From contig JACFNP010000020.1 of the NCBI GenBank assembly GCA_019454835.1, positions 1-54,229 on the forward strand: a DNA stretch of 54,229 bases. Reading direction: 5' to 3'. Below, in pieces: positions 8,056-16,615 of the stretch. The notes below the pieces were generated by a model, which saw only the letters and a program-made list of their open reading frames with translations, was not told where the DNA came from and ran no database searches. Both the position numbers and the translations under genes were made by a program. The number at the start of each line of letters is the position of its first letter. Position 1 is the stretch's first letter. This DNA comes from Rubellimicrobium sp. GTDB taxonomy: Bacteria; Pseudomonadota; Alphaproteobacteria; Rhodobacterales; Rhodobacteraceae.

Positions 8056-9120
8056 ATGGTGGCCGAGATCGAGCTTCATCCCGAAATCTTCACGCCGGCG
8101 CGGCGCCCGGTCGTGGAGGCGGGGGGCATCCGTGCCGAGGCGTTTCGCTATCCTTCCGGGGTTGCGGCGCTGGACATCGACACCGGGGCGGGGCGCTTCG
8201 TCACGCTGCCCTGGCAGGGGCAGCAGATCTGGGACGCTTTCGCAGGGGCGCGGCGGCTGACCATGCAGTCGGTCTTCGACCAGCCGCTGCCGGTGCGCGA
8301 ATTCCGGCGCAGCTATGGCGGGTTCTTCCTGCATTGCGGCGGCACCGGCATGGGGCATCCGGGGCCCGAAGACGACCACCCGCAGCATGGCGAGATGCCG
8401 AACATGCCATTCGAGCGCGCGATGCTGCGCCTGGACGGCGACACGCTGGCGCTTGCCGGTGTCGCGCATGACCGGCTGGCGTTTTCCCATGCCTGGGCGT
8501 TTCGCCCCGAACTGCGGTTTCGCGCCGGATCGGCCATGGTCGAGGCGCGGGTCGAGGTTGCGAACGAGGGCGGCGCGCCCATGCCGTTCATGTATCTGGG
8601 CCATGTGAATTTCCGCCCGGTGGACGGCGCGCGGATCGTGGATGCGGCGGATGACCGGGCGCTTGAGGTTGCCGCACCCGGCCTGCCCGCGACCTTCGCC
8701 GCGGACGAGGCCGCCGCGATCCGCCGCTGGCATGACGAGGTCGCCCGCGACCCGGCGCGCCATCGCCGGATCATGGCGGGCGACCGGATCGAGCCGGAAT
8801 TCGTGGCCCTGCTGCGCCCGCCTGCGGATGGCGACGGGTTGGCCCATGCGCTGCAACTGCTGCCCGACGGCAGCGCGGATGCGGTGCGCTGGCGCCCGGC
8901 CGATCTGCCGCTGGGCGTGCGCTGGATCACCCGCGCGCGCGAGCGGCAGGCGCTGGGCCTGCTGCTCCCGGCGACGGCGGCCCCCGACGGGAGGGCAGCG
9001 GCAGCCCGGGCCGGAACCCTGCGCTACCTTGATCCCGGCGAGACCTTCGTGACCCGCTTCGCCTTCGGCGCGCTGGCGCCGGAGATGGCGGGGGATCTGG
9101 CGGCGCGGCTGGAGGGGTGA
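8056..9120 (+). CDS. DUF4432-type galactose-mutarotase-fold protein
   Basis: 354 residues resembling the DUF4432 group of aldose-1-epimerase-like beta-sandwich proteins. Recognisable pieces are TLPWQGQQIWDA near the start, SYGGFFLHCGGTGMGHPGPEDDHPQHGEMP with several conserved His/Glu, MPFMYLGHVNFRP, and a C-terminal RYLDPGETFVTRFAFGAL. It probably binds a sugar anomer; activity is unproven. The start is preceded by GGGGGAGGGCGGCAG. It forms a three-gene unit with the redoxin and the lactonase-like protein. Confidence 0.8.
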   Translation: MVAEIELHPEIFTPARRPVVEAGGIRAEAFRYPSGVAALDIDTGAGRFVTLPWQGQQIWDAFAGARRLTMQSVFDQPLPVREFRRSYGGFFLHCGGTGMGHPGPEDDHPQHGEMPNMPFERAMLRLDGDTLALAGVAHDRLAFSHAWAFRPELRFRAGSAMVEARVEVANEGGAPMPFMYLGHVNFRPVDGARIVDAADDRALEVAAPGLPATFAADEAAAIRRWHDEVARDPARHRRIMAGDRIEPEFVALLRPPADGDGLAHALQLLPDGSADAVRWRPADLPLGVRWITRARERQALGLLLPATAAPDGRAAAARAGTLRYLDPGETFVTRFAFGALAPEMAGDLAARLEG

Positions 9121-9162
9121 GGTGGGGGCGTCCGCCGGGGATGCACCGCGCGGTGGGTCGGC

Positions 9163-9202
9163 AGCGGCATTGCCGCGTTGGCTGCGCCGCCTTGCGGGTG
9201 AC
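9163..9202. repeat. Family A, copy 4 (right half only)
   Basis: GCATTGCCGCGTTGGCTGCGCCGCC followed by TTGCGGGTGACG matches only the right arm of the palindrome. Confidence 0.65.
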
Positions 9203-9212
9203 GTGAGGTAAT

Positions 9213-9301
9213 CGTCATTGCGAGGCGAAGCCGAAGCAACCCCGACCGCTCGCGCACGACATCGGGGTTGCCGCATCGGCTGCGCCGCCTTGCGGGTGAC
9301 G
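9213..9301. repeat. Family A inner palindrome, copy 5
   Basis: Left arm CGTCATTGCGAGGCGAAGCC with the ACCCCGACCGCTCGCGCACG core; right arm is the CTTGCGGGTGACG subtype. Confidence 0.88.
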
Positions 9302-9310
9302 GGGGGTAAT

Positions 9311-9400
9311 CGTCATTGCGAACGAAGTGAAGCAATCCATGCCGGGTGCAGCCCCCCGCCCCGTGGATTGCCGCGTCGCCTGCGGCTCCTCGCAATGACG
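9311..9400. repeat. Family A inner palindrome, copy 6 (GCAATCCA core subtype)
   Basis: CGTCATTGCGAACGAAGTGA...CTCCTCGCAATGACG. The core arms are GCAATCCA / TGGATTGC instead of GCAACCCCGA / TCGGGGTTGC, a second core subtype that also appears in copy 16. Confidence 0.88.
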
Positions 9401-9410
9401 GCGTTCTTCC

Positions 9411-9500
9411 CGTCACCCGCGAGGCGCAAGCCGAAGCAACCCCGACCGCTCACACACAACATCGGGTTGCTTCGTCGGCTGCGCCGCCTCGCGGGTGACG
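9411..9500. repeat. Family A inner palindrome, copy 7 (CACCCGCGAG subtype)
   Basis: Both ends carry the CGTCACCCGCGAG / CTCGCGGGTGACG version, so pairing is kept although four bases differ from the CATTGCGAG version. Confidence 0.9.
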
Positions 9501-9519
9501 TGGGGCCTGCCGCCGCCGC

Positions 9520-9691
9520 CATCGCAATCGGGCGGACTGCGGCTGCGCGGACTGGCACGGCACCGCCGTCTGCAAACCCCGTCACCCGCGAGGCGAAGCC
9601 GAAGCAACCCCGACCGCTCACACACAACATCGAGGTTGCTTCGTCGCCTGCGGCTCCTCGCAATGACGGAAGATGCGGTTCGTCCGATCGC
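9520..9691. repeat. Family A full-length element, copy 8
   Basis: Inner palindrome at 9580-9668 with a CACCCGCG left end and a CGCAATGACG right end. Outer ends are CATCGCAATCGGGCGG on the left and CGTCCGATCGC on the right. The long flank (containing GCACCGCCGTCTGCAAACCC) is on the left and the short flank (GGAAGATGCGG) on the right. Confidence 0.82.
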
Positions 9692-9887
9692 TTCGGGGAG
9701 TGGTCCCGCCGCGCGCATCTGCCCTCCGGCCCGACCGCGCCCGTCGTCGCCGCGCACACCCCTGGCCCGACCGTGCCCCGATGCGGTGCGCGCCTCCGGC
9801 CCCACCGTGCCCCGTCACCGCCCCCCGGCCCGGCCCCTTCGCGCGCCCCCGGCCCCGCCCCCCTGCAGCGCCGCCACGGCCGCGCCG

Positions 9888-11333
9888 TCAGAATTCGTGC
9901 CAGGCGTCGCCGGTGCCGTTGCGCGCGGTGGCGGGCGGCGGGTCGGGGGGCGTCCGCTCGGCCGCCCTGTCGGCAGGGGGCGGGCGGTGGCGGGTGAGCG
10001 GCGTGACGTTCGGGGCCGCATCTTCGTCCCCGGTGCGAAAGCCCGAGAGCACCTCGGCCAGGTCTTCGGCGTGGCGCAGGAGGGTGGCGGCGGCGGCGCT
10101 GCTTTCCTCGGCCATGGCGCTGCTTTGCTGGGTCACCTGGTCGAGCTGGCTGATGCCGCTGTTCAGTTCGTTGATGCCGCTGGCCTGTTCGGCGGCGGCG
10201 ACGGCGATGTCGGCGACGAGGGCGGCAGCCTCCTTGGCGCGTTCGACGATGCCGCTGAGGCTGGCGCCCGCGCGGCCGACCAGTTCCGAGCCGGAGGCCA
10301 CCTGCTGCGAGCTTTCGACGATCAGTTCCTTGATCTCGCGCGCCGCATCCGAGGCGCGCCGCGCGAGGACGCGCACCTCCGAGGCGACCACGGCAAAGCC
10401 GCGCCCGGCCTCACCGGCGCGCGCGGCCTCGACCCCGGCGTTCAGGGCGAGAAGGTTGGTCTGGAAGGCGATGTCGTCGATGACGCCGATGATGCGGGTG
10501 ATCTGTTCGGAACTGCGCTCGATCGCCGCCATCGCGGCCACCGCCTCGCGCGCGACCTGCGCGCCCGCGTCGGCGCCGGTGTGGTTCTCGACGCTGGCGC
10601 GCTGGGCCTCGGCGGCGTGTTCGGCGGTCGAGCCGATGCTGGCGGTGAGCTGGTTCAGCGCCGCCGCCGACTGTTCCAGCGTCGCGGCCTGCGCCTCGGC
10701 GCGCGAGGACAGGTCGCGGCTGGTGCGGGTGATCTCGCGCGAGGCTTCGCGGACGCGGGCGCCAAGGCCGCGCGCCTCGGCCAGCGCGGTGCCGACGCGC
10801 GCGAAGGCGGCGTTGAAGCTGTCGCAGAGCGGCGCGTGGAGATCGTCCGCCGCGTCACCGGCGGGGCGGTCGATCCGGGCCGCCAGGTCGCCCGCGGCAA
10901 AGCGGTCCAGCCCCGCCCCGAGCGCGCGCATCATCTGTTCGTGATCCGCGATGCGCCGGGCAAGCGCGGCCTCATGCGCGGCGGCGGCGCGGGACAGGCG
11001 TTCGCCTTCGAGCAGGCCGTCGCGCAGGCGTCCGACCGCCGCCGCCAGGGGCGCGAGATCGGGCGGCCAGTTCGTGCCGGGGTCGGCGGCGAGATCGCGT
11101 TCGGCCAGCCGCCCGATCACCGTAACGAGCCGCGCGATCCGGTCGCGCGGGCCGCGCAGGATGAGGCGGGCGACGCCGCCCGCGCCGATGGCAAGCGCAG
11201 CGGCAAGGACCGGCACGGTCCAGCCGCCGCCCCGCCCCGCTGCGAGGATCACCGCAAGGGCGAGGACGGCGGGCGTCAGGATGACGAGCGCCATGATCCG
11301 TTGGCTGGTGTCGAAGCGGTCGGGAAGGGTCAT
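9888..11333 (-). CDS. Methyl-accepting chemotaxis protein
   Basis: 481 residues. Two adjacent membrane helices (about 14-35 and 39-58) leave almost no periplasmic loop, so it probably senses a cytoplasmic or membrane signal. A HAMP-like region follows, then a long signalling coiled coil with the hairpin tip sequence [27 protein letters not shown] motif near residue 290 and [15 protein letters not shown]. The C-terminus ends ...GDAWHEF, matching the xWxxF tether that recruits CheR/CheB in other receptors. It lies 29 bp downstream of cheD on the same strand, so the two are probably co-transcribed. Confidence 0.95.
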   Translation of the reverse strand: MTLPDRFDTSQRIMALVILTPAVLALAVILAAGRGGGWTVPVLAAALAIGAGGVARLILRGPRDRIARLVTVIGRLAERDLAADPGTNWPPDLAPLAAAVGRLRDGLLEGERLSRAAAAHEAALARRIADHEQMMRALGAGLDRFAAGDLAARIDRPAGDAADDLHAPLCDSFNAAFARVGTALAEARGLGARVREASREITRTSRDLSSRAEAQAATLEQSAAALNQLTASIGSTAEHAAEAQRASVENHTGADAGAQVAREAVAAMAAIERSSEQITRIIGVIDDIAFQTNLLALNAGVEAARAGEAGRGFAVVASEVRVLARRASDAAREIKELIVESSQQVASGSELVGRAGASLSGIVERAKEAAALVADIAVAAAEQASGINELNSGISQLDQVTQQSSAMAEESSAAAATLLRHAEDLAEVLSGFRTGDEDAAPNVTPLTRHRPPPADRAAERTPPDPPPATARNGTGDAWHEF

Positions 11334-11362
11334 GTGGTGTCTCCGTGGCGCGAACCGGCGGG

Positions 11363-11869
11363 TCAGAACAGGTCGATGGAGCCGGGTTCCGGCCCGGCGG
11401 CTGTGCGGGGATCGCCGATCGAGGGGTCGAGCAAGAGCTGCTGCGCGCGCCCCGAGGCGGGCCAGAACCGCACCCGGCGGGCACGGGGGCCGCCCATGCT
11501 CATCGAGGTGCAGGCGATGCCTTCGGTTTCAAGAAACTGCAGCGCGGCATCCGCGTTGCGGCGACCGATATCCATGAGCCCCGCAATGATTCGCCCGCCA
11601 CCGAACAGCTTGGCGCGCAGGCCGCCGCGCGTGGCGCCGCGTTTCAGCAGGCCGTTGACCAGCCGTTCCATCGACGCGGCGGCGAACCGCATGTCGCCGC
11701 CCTGCACGCCGCCGGGCAGCAGGAAATGGTTCATGCCGCCGATGCGACGCCGTTCGTCATAGATGCAGGCCGACACACACGACCCGAGCACGGTCGTCAG
11801 CATGGTGTCCTGCCGGTCCGAGATCGCGAATTCGCCCTGGATGACATGGATGACCCTTTCCTGCGGCAT
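11363..11869 (-). CDS. cheD: Chemoreceptor glutamine deamidase CheD
   Basis: 168 residues. CheD deamidates specific glutamines of chemoreceptors to tune adaptation. The catalytic Cys31 ([12 protein letters not shown]) and His48 ([11 protein letters not shown]) are present, as are [18 protein letters not shown] and LFGGGRI, standard for the family. The start MPQERVIHV is chosen because family homology begins there; the longer open frame lacks similarity. It starts a minus-strand pair with the MCP and is divergent from the che operon across a gap of 293 bp that should hold both promoters, though I could not assign them. Confidence 0.93.
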   Translation of the reverse strand: MPQERVIHVIQGEFAISDRQDTMLTTVLGSCVSACIYDERRRIGGMNHFLLPGGVQGGDMRFAAASMERLVNGLLKRGATRGGLRAKLFGGGRIIAGLMDIGRRNADAALQFLETEGIACTSMSMGGPRARRVRFWPASGRAQQLLLDPSIGDPRTAAGPEPGSIDLF

Positions 11870-12162
11870 CAGGTGACCACGGCCGGTGCGGCGCAGGCCC
11901 GATGTGCCGGTTCGATTCGCGCCGTTGCAGTCACGCTGGCAAACCCCTGTCCTGCGGCGCCGGTGCCGCGCCTTCGCTGCCTTTTCGCATGCAAATCTGA
12001 ACGAAGCCTTTCGAGCGCCCGGCAATATCGCTCGAATGCTGCGGAATTTCGCTGCCTCGGGACCGGCGCGGGAAACCTGTCGTTAAGGGACGGGGTCTAG
12101 CCTTTGCCTCGAATCCGGGGTGCGCGGCGCCCCCGGCACCGCACCTGGGGGAGACCAGCCTT

Positions 12163-12462
12163 ATGACGCAGAGGGGACGGACCCTGGTGCTGCCTGCGCG
12201 GCTTGATGCGGCGGCGGGCAGGCGGCTTGCCTGTGACCTGCGCGCCGCGATCGGGGCGCCGCTCGATGTCGATGCGGGCGGCGTCGATATCGTCAGCGGC
12301 CTGTCGCTCGAGGTGTTGCTTGCCGCCGCGCTGCAATGGCGCCGCGACGGGCAGGCGTTCGGGATCACCGCCGTCTCCGGGCCGTTCCGGCGCGCCTGCG
12401 ACACGCTGGCCATCGACGCGCAGACGCTGGGCGCCGTGCCTGCGGCGGGGGCACAGGCATGA
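12163..12462 (+). CDS. STAS-domain protein (chemotaxis operon)
   Basis: 99 residues resembling a single STAS domain: TLVLPARLDAAAGRRLACDLRAAIG, then VDAGGVDIVSGLSLEVLLAAALQW, where the Ser after the beta strand is the usual phosphorylation site in anti-anti-sigma-like proteins. STAS proteins of this kind are found at the head of several alphaproteobacterial che operons. The role there is not settled. GGGGGAGACCAGCCTT gives a ribosome-binding site. The stop overlaps the start of the next gene (ATGA). Confidence 0.78.
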   Translation: MTQRGRTLVLPARLDAAAGRRLACDLRAAIGAPLDVDAGGVDIVSGLSLEVLLAAALQWRRDGQAFGITAVSGPFRRACDTLAIDAQTLGAVPAAGAQA

Positions 12463-12836
12463 CGCACCGCATTCTCGCCATCGACGATTCGCCCACCATG
12501 CGCGGCCTCATCGCGCGCACGCTCGGCGAACACGATTTCGCCGTCACCCTGGCCGAGGACGGCGCCGACGGCCTCGACCGCCTGGCCGAGGTCGATCCCC
12601 ATCTCGTCCTCACCGACATCAACATGCCCCGGCTCGACGGGTTCGGCGTCATCGAAGGCGTGCGCGGCCACCCCGCCTATGCCAGCACGCCGGTACTGGT
12701 GCTGACCACCGAAAGCAGCCCCGAACTGAAACGGCGCGCCCGAAGCTCGGGTGCCACCGGCTGGATCGTGAAGCCGTTCGACGACATGGCGCTGGTCGGC
12801 GTGATCCGGCGCGTCCTGGGGGTGCCGCTTGGCTGA
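12459..12836 (+). CDS. cheY: CheY-like response regulator
   Basis: 125-residue single receiver domain. The acidic pair is Asp9/Asp10 (AIDDSPTMR), the phosphorylation site is Asp53 (LTDINMPRLDG), and the conserved Thr (VLTTES) and Lys106 (WIVKPFDD) are present. It should receive phosphate from the CheA encoded immediately downstream and bind the flagellar motor. The ATGA overlap with the STAS gene and the overlap with cheA show translational coupling. Confidence 0.93.
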   Translation: MTHRILAIDDSPTMRGLIARTLGEHDFAVTLAEDGADGLDRLAEVDPHLVLTDINMPRLDGFGVIEGVRGHPAYASTPVLVLTTESSPELKRRARSSGATGWIVKPFDDMALVGVIRRVLGVPLG

Positions 12837-14895
12837 TCTCGACGAACTGCGCACCACCTTCTTCGAGGAATGCGAAGACCTGCTCGACCGACTGGGCAGC
12901 GGGCTGCGCGAACTGGCCGGGGGTGCGGGCGCCGGGCCGGACGACACCGTTCACGCGGTGTTTCGCGCCGTCCATTCCATCAAGGGCGGCGCCGGGGCCT
13001 TTGGTCTCGACGATCTGGTGGGTTTCGCGCATCTGTTCGAGACCGTGCTCGACGGCCTGCGCGCGGGCCGCACCGCGATGTCGCCCGCGCTGGCCGAAGA
13101 TCTGCTGCGCGCGGGCGACATGCTCGACGATCTGGTGCAGGCGTCCCGCGACGGCGCGCCGCCGCCTGCCGAAAGTCTGGCGCGCGCCGTGGCCGGGCTG
13201 GAACGCCACGCCGACGGCGACGGCGACGACCCGCTCGACGATTTCGTGTTCGAGCCGGTGGCCCTGCAACTTGACGCCCCCGACACGGCACCGGACACCG
13301 GCGCCGCCGACCCCGCGATCTGGACCATCGACCTCGCCCCCGCCGCCGCCATGTACATGAACGGCAACGAACCGGCGGCGCTGATTGCCGCGCTGGCCGG
13401 TCTCGGCCCGCTGCAGGTGGCGGCGCGGACGCAGGGCGTGGTCCCGCTGGCCGGTTTCGACATCGACGATCCGCAACTGGCCTGGCGCATCACGCTGGCC
13501 GGTGATGCCGACCGCGCGGCAATCGACCATCTGTTCGACTTCGTCGAAGGTCTGGCCCGCATCACCGTCACGCGCGGGGCGCCCGACATGGCGCCGCAGG
13601 CCGACCCGACCGGTTCCGCCCCGCCTGCGGCCCCGGCGGCCGACGAACCGGCGGCGGCCCCGCCGCGCCCTGCGGCCCAGCCCGCACCTGCCGCCGCGCC
13701 CGCGACCGTGCGGGTCAATCTCGACCGGGTGGACCGGCTTGCCAATCTGGTCGGCGAACTGGTGATCACGGAATCGGTGCTCTCGCAAAGCCTTGCCGCC
13801 GCCGGGCTGGCCTCGAACGGTGAAATCGCGGGTGGCCTCGACCGGATGCGGCACCTCGCGGGCGAAATCCAGGAAAGCGTCATGGCGATCCGCGCCCAGC
13901 CGCTGCGCCCGGTATTCCAGCGGATGGAACGGGTGCTGCGCGAGGCGGCGCAAGCCACCGGCAAATCCGCGCGGCTGGTGACCACCGGCGCCGATACCGA
14001 GGTCGACAAGACCGTGATCGAGCGGCTGGTCGACCCGCTCACCCACATGATCCGCAACGCCGTCGATCACGGGCTTGAAGACGCCGCGACGCGCCGCGCC
14101 GCCGGAAAGCCGGAGGAAGGGACGATCACCCTCACGGCGGCGCATCGCTCGGGCCGGGTCGTCATCGAGATCGGCGACGACGGCGGCGGCATCAACCGCG
14201 CGCGGGTCCGCGGCATCGCCGAAGACAAGGGCCTCGTCTCGCCCGACGCGGTGCTGGCCCCGTCCGAGATCGACGCCATCCTCTTCATGCCCGGCTTTTC
14301 CTCGAAGGCCGAGGTATCCGCCGTGTCCGGGCGCGGCGTCGGGCTTGACGTGGTCCAGCGCGAAATCCAGGCGCTCGGCGGCCGGGTCGGCATCGCCTCG
14401 AGCGAAGGCGCGGGGTCCGCCTTCACCATCTCGCTGCCGCTGACGCTGGCGGTGCTTGACGGCATGGTGATCGAATTCTGCGGCCAGACCATGGTGCTGC
14501 CGCTCGCCTCGGTGGTCGAGACGATGGGTCGCGCCGACACCACGATCCGCACGACCGGCACCGGCGGCAGGATGCTCGCCACGCCGGGGGGCCTTGTCCC
14601 GATGATCGACCTTGCCGACCGCTTCGGCCTGCGCCCGCCCGACACGGCAGGCGATCCCGGCGTCCTTGTGGTGATCGAAGGCGACGACGGCAGCCTCGTC
14701 GCCGTCACGGCGGACCGCATCCTCGATCAGCGCCAGGTCGTCATCAAAAGCGTCGAGGATCATTGCGGCGCGGTGCCGGGCATCTCGGCGGCGACCATCC
14801 TCGGCGACGGCCGCATCGCCCTGATCCTCGACCCCGAGGCCCTGCTGCATGCCGCAGGCGCCGGGCCGGTCGCATTTGCCGGAGGAATCGCATGA
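12829..14895 (+). CDS. cheA: Chemotaxis histidine kinase CheA
   Basis: 688 residues. HPt domain P1 at about 1-105 with phosphorylated His49 in FRAVHSIKGGAGAFG, a linker rich in Pro/Ala (about 255-295), dimerisation domain from about 300, ATP-binding domain with N-box HMIRNAVDHGLE, G1 IGDDGGGI and G2 GRGVGLDVV, and a C-terminal CheW-like domain. The best start is a TTG (TTGGCTGATCTC) that overlaps the end of cheY; no ATG or GTG fits. GTCCTGGGGGTG supplies a weak ribosome-binding site. Same operon as cheY and cheW. Confidence 0.96.
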   Translation: MADLDELRTTFFEECEDLLDRLGSGLRELAGGAGAGPDDTVHAVFRAVHSIKGGAGAFGLDDLVGFAHLFETVLDGLRAGRTAMSPALAEDLLRAGDMLDDLVQASRDGAPPPAESLARAVAGLERHADGDGDDPLDDFVFEPVALQLDAPDTAPDTGAADPAIWTIDLAPAAAMYMNGNEPAALIAALAGLGPLQVAARTQGVVPLAGFDIDDPQLAWRITLAGDADRAAIDHLFDFVEGLARITVTRGAPDMAPQADPTGSAPPAAPAADEPAAAPPRPAAQPAPAAAPATVRVNLDRVDRLANLVGELVITESVLSQSLAAAGLASNGEIAGGLDRMRHLAGEIQESVMAIRAQPLRPVFQRMERVLREAAQATGKSARLVTTGADTEVDKTVIERLVDPLTHMIRNAVDHGLEDAATRRAAGKPEEGTITLTAAHRSGRVVIEIGDDGGGINRARVRGIAEDKGLVSPDAVLAPSEIDAILFMPGFSSKAEVSAVSGRGVGLDVVQREIQALGGRVGIASSEGAGSAFTISLPLTLAVLDGMVIEFCGQTMVLPLASVVETMGRADTTIRTTGTGGRMLATPGGLVPMIDLADRFGLRPPDTAGDPGVLVVIEGDDGSLVAVTADRILDQRQVVIKSVEDHCGAVPGISAATILGDGRIALILDPEALLHAAGAGPVAFAGGIA

Positions 14896-15386
14896 CCACG
14901 GCACAGCCTGCCCTCGCCGCGACCATGGCCGCCGCACCCGCAGCCCCGCCGGACGAGGTGGTCTCGTTCAGGGTCCGCGACATGGATTTCTGCGTCGGCA
15001 TCGGCTTCGTGCGCGAAATTCGCGGCTGGACCCCGGCGACCGTGCTCCCCGAGGCGCAGAGCTACGTCACCGGCGTCATCAACCTGCGCGGCACCGTGGT
15101 GGCGGTGATCGACCTTGCCGCGCGTCTGGGGCTGGGCGCGCTGGACCCCGGCCCGCGTCATGTCGTCCTCATCGTCGCGATCGGGGAGCGCCTTGTCGGC
15201 CTGCTTGCCGATGCGGTGTCGGACATCATGCCGCTTGACGCCGATCTGGTGAAACCGCTGCCCGCGCAGGTCGCCGAACGCACCCGCGCCTTCCTGGGTG
15301 CCGTCGTCACCCTGCCGGACGGGCGCATGTTGCGGATGCTCGATCTCGCCCGGATCCTGCCCCCGTCCCTGGGGGGCCTCGCGTGA
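14892..15386 (+). CDS. cheW: Chemotaxis coupling protein CheW
   Basis: 164 residues. CheW links CheA to the receptors. The protein has a short Ala/Pro-rich N-terminus, then VVSFRVRDMDFCVGIGFVREIRGW, VTGVINLRGTVVAVIDLAARLGLG and VGLLADAVSDIMPL, all standard for the CheW SH3-like double barrel. Start ATG overlaps the cheA stop (ATGA). Confidence 0.94.
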   Translation: MTTAQPALAATMAAAPAAPPDEVVSFRVRDMDFCVGIGFVREIRGWTPATVLPEAQSYVTGVINLRGTVVAVIDLAARLGLGALDPGPRHVVLIVAIGERLVGLLADAVSDIMPLDADLVKPLPAQVAERTRAFLGAVVTLPDGRMLRMLDLARILPPSLGGLA

Positions 15387-15444
15387 CCGGCCCGCGCCCG
15401 GCCCGGCATCCCGCGCCGTCGCCGCGGGCCACGAAAGGAACGCC

Positions 15445-15834
15445 ATGTCGCTGAAGAAATCGCTCCAGGTCATGTGCGTCGACGACATGAGCGTGAGCAG
15501 GGGCCTGCTCGAACAGGCGCTCGACGAGATCGGCTTTGCCAATGTCGTCTATGAAAAGGACGGCGCCGCCGCGCTGCGGCAGCTTGTCGCCAGCCCGGTG
15601 CATCTGGTGCTGTCGGATTACAACATGCCGGGCATGGACGGTCTTGGCCTGCTGGCCGGGTTGCGCGCCAATGCGGGCACCCGCCGGACCGGCTTCATCC
15701 TGATCACCGGCCGCGCCGACCGCGAGGTGCTGACACGCGGGCAGGCGCTGGGGATGAACAACTTCGTCGTGAAGCCGTTCACCACCCCGCAGCTTCGCGC
15801 CGCCATCGAAAAAGTGGTGGGGCCGCTGGGATGA
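15445..15834 (+). CDS. CheY-like response regulator (second in operon)
   Basis: 129-residue single receiver domain. Acidic pair Asp13/Asp14 (CVDDMSVSRG), phospho-acceptor Asp58 (LSDYNMPGMDG), Thr88 and Lys110 (FVVKPFTTPQL) all present. ACGAAAGGAACGCC precedes the start. Two CheYs fed by one CheA are common in alphaproteobacteria, where one binds the motor and the other acts as a phosphate sink. Which is which cannot be told here. Confidence 0.92.
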   Translation: MSLKKSLQVMCVDDMSVSRGLLEQALDEIGFANVVYEKDGAAALRQLVASPVHLVLSDYNMPGMDGLGLLAGLRANAGTRRTGFILITGRADREVLTRGQALGMNNFVVKPFTTPQLRAAIEKVVGPLG

Positions 15835-16196
15835 TCTTTGCCGACGATGATCCCGTTGATCCCGCCGCCGCCTTGCCCTGGGGCGCGCCTGCGGACAGGC
15901 GCACCCTGCTCGCCGCCTGCGCGGACGAGGCGCGGCACCTTGCCCGCGCGCTGGCCGGTCTCGATCATGCGCTGGGCCGGGCGCTTGCCTCGGGGGCCGG
16001 CCCGCCCGCTGCCGCGCAGGCGCTCGACCGCCTGCGCCAAGAGGCCGAGGGTCTGGCCGATGTCCTGGCCCTCGTGGCCGCCGGGCCAGCGGACGGCAGG
16101 CCACCCGATAGCGGTGATCTGGCCCGCGCGCTGCGCCTGCACGACCAGCGCGCACGCATCTGCCCGCCCCCGTCGCAGCAGCCGGATACCGGGTAA
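15831..16196 (+). CDS. Small unknown protein at the end of the che operon
   Basis: 121 residues, start overlapping the stop of the second cheY (ATGA), which makes it a real coupled gene. Ala/Leu/Arg-rich and probably helical from about 22 to 85 (EARHLARALAGLDHALGRAL and a second helix). I recognise no family. The position matches where some bacteria carry a CheY phosphatase or a chemotaxis accessory protein, but the CheZ motif is not visible. It ends in a low-complexity tail close to a family A repeat. Confidence 0.65.
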   Translation: MIFADDDPVDPAAALPWGAPADRRTLLAACADEARHLARALAGLDHALGRALASGAGPPAAAQALDRLRQEAEGLADVLALVAAGPADGRPPDSGDLARALRLHDQRARICPPPSQQPDTG

Positions 16197-16349
16197 GGCG
16201 GAGGCAGGACGGCGCCCCGGTCGGCGCGCAACAGCCCGGCGCTGCGCCGATGGCCACATCCCCGACGGCGGCGGGCGGGGCAACCCGCCGCCCCACTCGC
16301 CACGCGGAGCCGCCCCGCCGGTCGTGGTTGTCCGCCCCCGGCCCGAGCA

Positions 16350-16526
16350 GGGCAATCGGGCAAGCGACATCTTCCGTCATTGCGAGGAGGCGAAGCCGAC
16401 GAAGCAACCCGATGTTGGGTGTGAGCGGTCGGGGTTGCTTCGGCTTGCGCCTCGCAATGACGGGATTTGCAGGCGGCGGTGCCGCGCCGCCACGCCGCCC
16501 GCGCAGCGCCGTTCGCCCGATCGCCC
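16350..16526. repeat. Family A full-length element, copy 9
   Basis: Outer end GGGCAATCGGGC on the left, short flank, inner palindrome 16375-16462, long flank (GGATTTGCAGGCGGCGGTGC) and outer end GTTCGCCCGATCGCCCC. It sits alone between the che operon and the glutamate dehydrogenase gene. The rest of that 419-bp gap shows no gene. Confidence 0.88.
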
Positions 16527-16615
16527 CCCGACCCCCGACTTCGGCCTTGCCATCGGGGCCACGGCTGCCCCATCCTTCGGACAGTGGCGCCGGACAGGGC
16601 GCGGGGGGGATGCAC

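Larger units (their letters stand above)
9121..9887. other. Gene-free stretch filled with family A repeats
   Basis: Lies between the convergent DUF4432 and MCP genes. It holds one partial and four complete family A palindromes. The remaining 190 bp next to the MCP stop codon is proline-codon-like CCG-rich sequence with no supportable gene. ORFs running through it change frame inside the repeats and are not credible. Confidence 0.8.

Noticed and set aside
9163..9691. Regular repeats resembling a CRISPR array
   Set aside because: Repeats are about 90-bp palindromes with their own inverted ends, irregular spacing and no unique 30-40-bp spacers; no cas genes.
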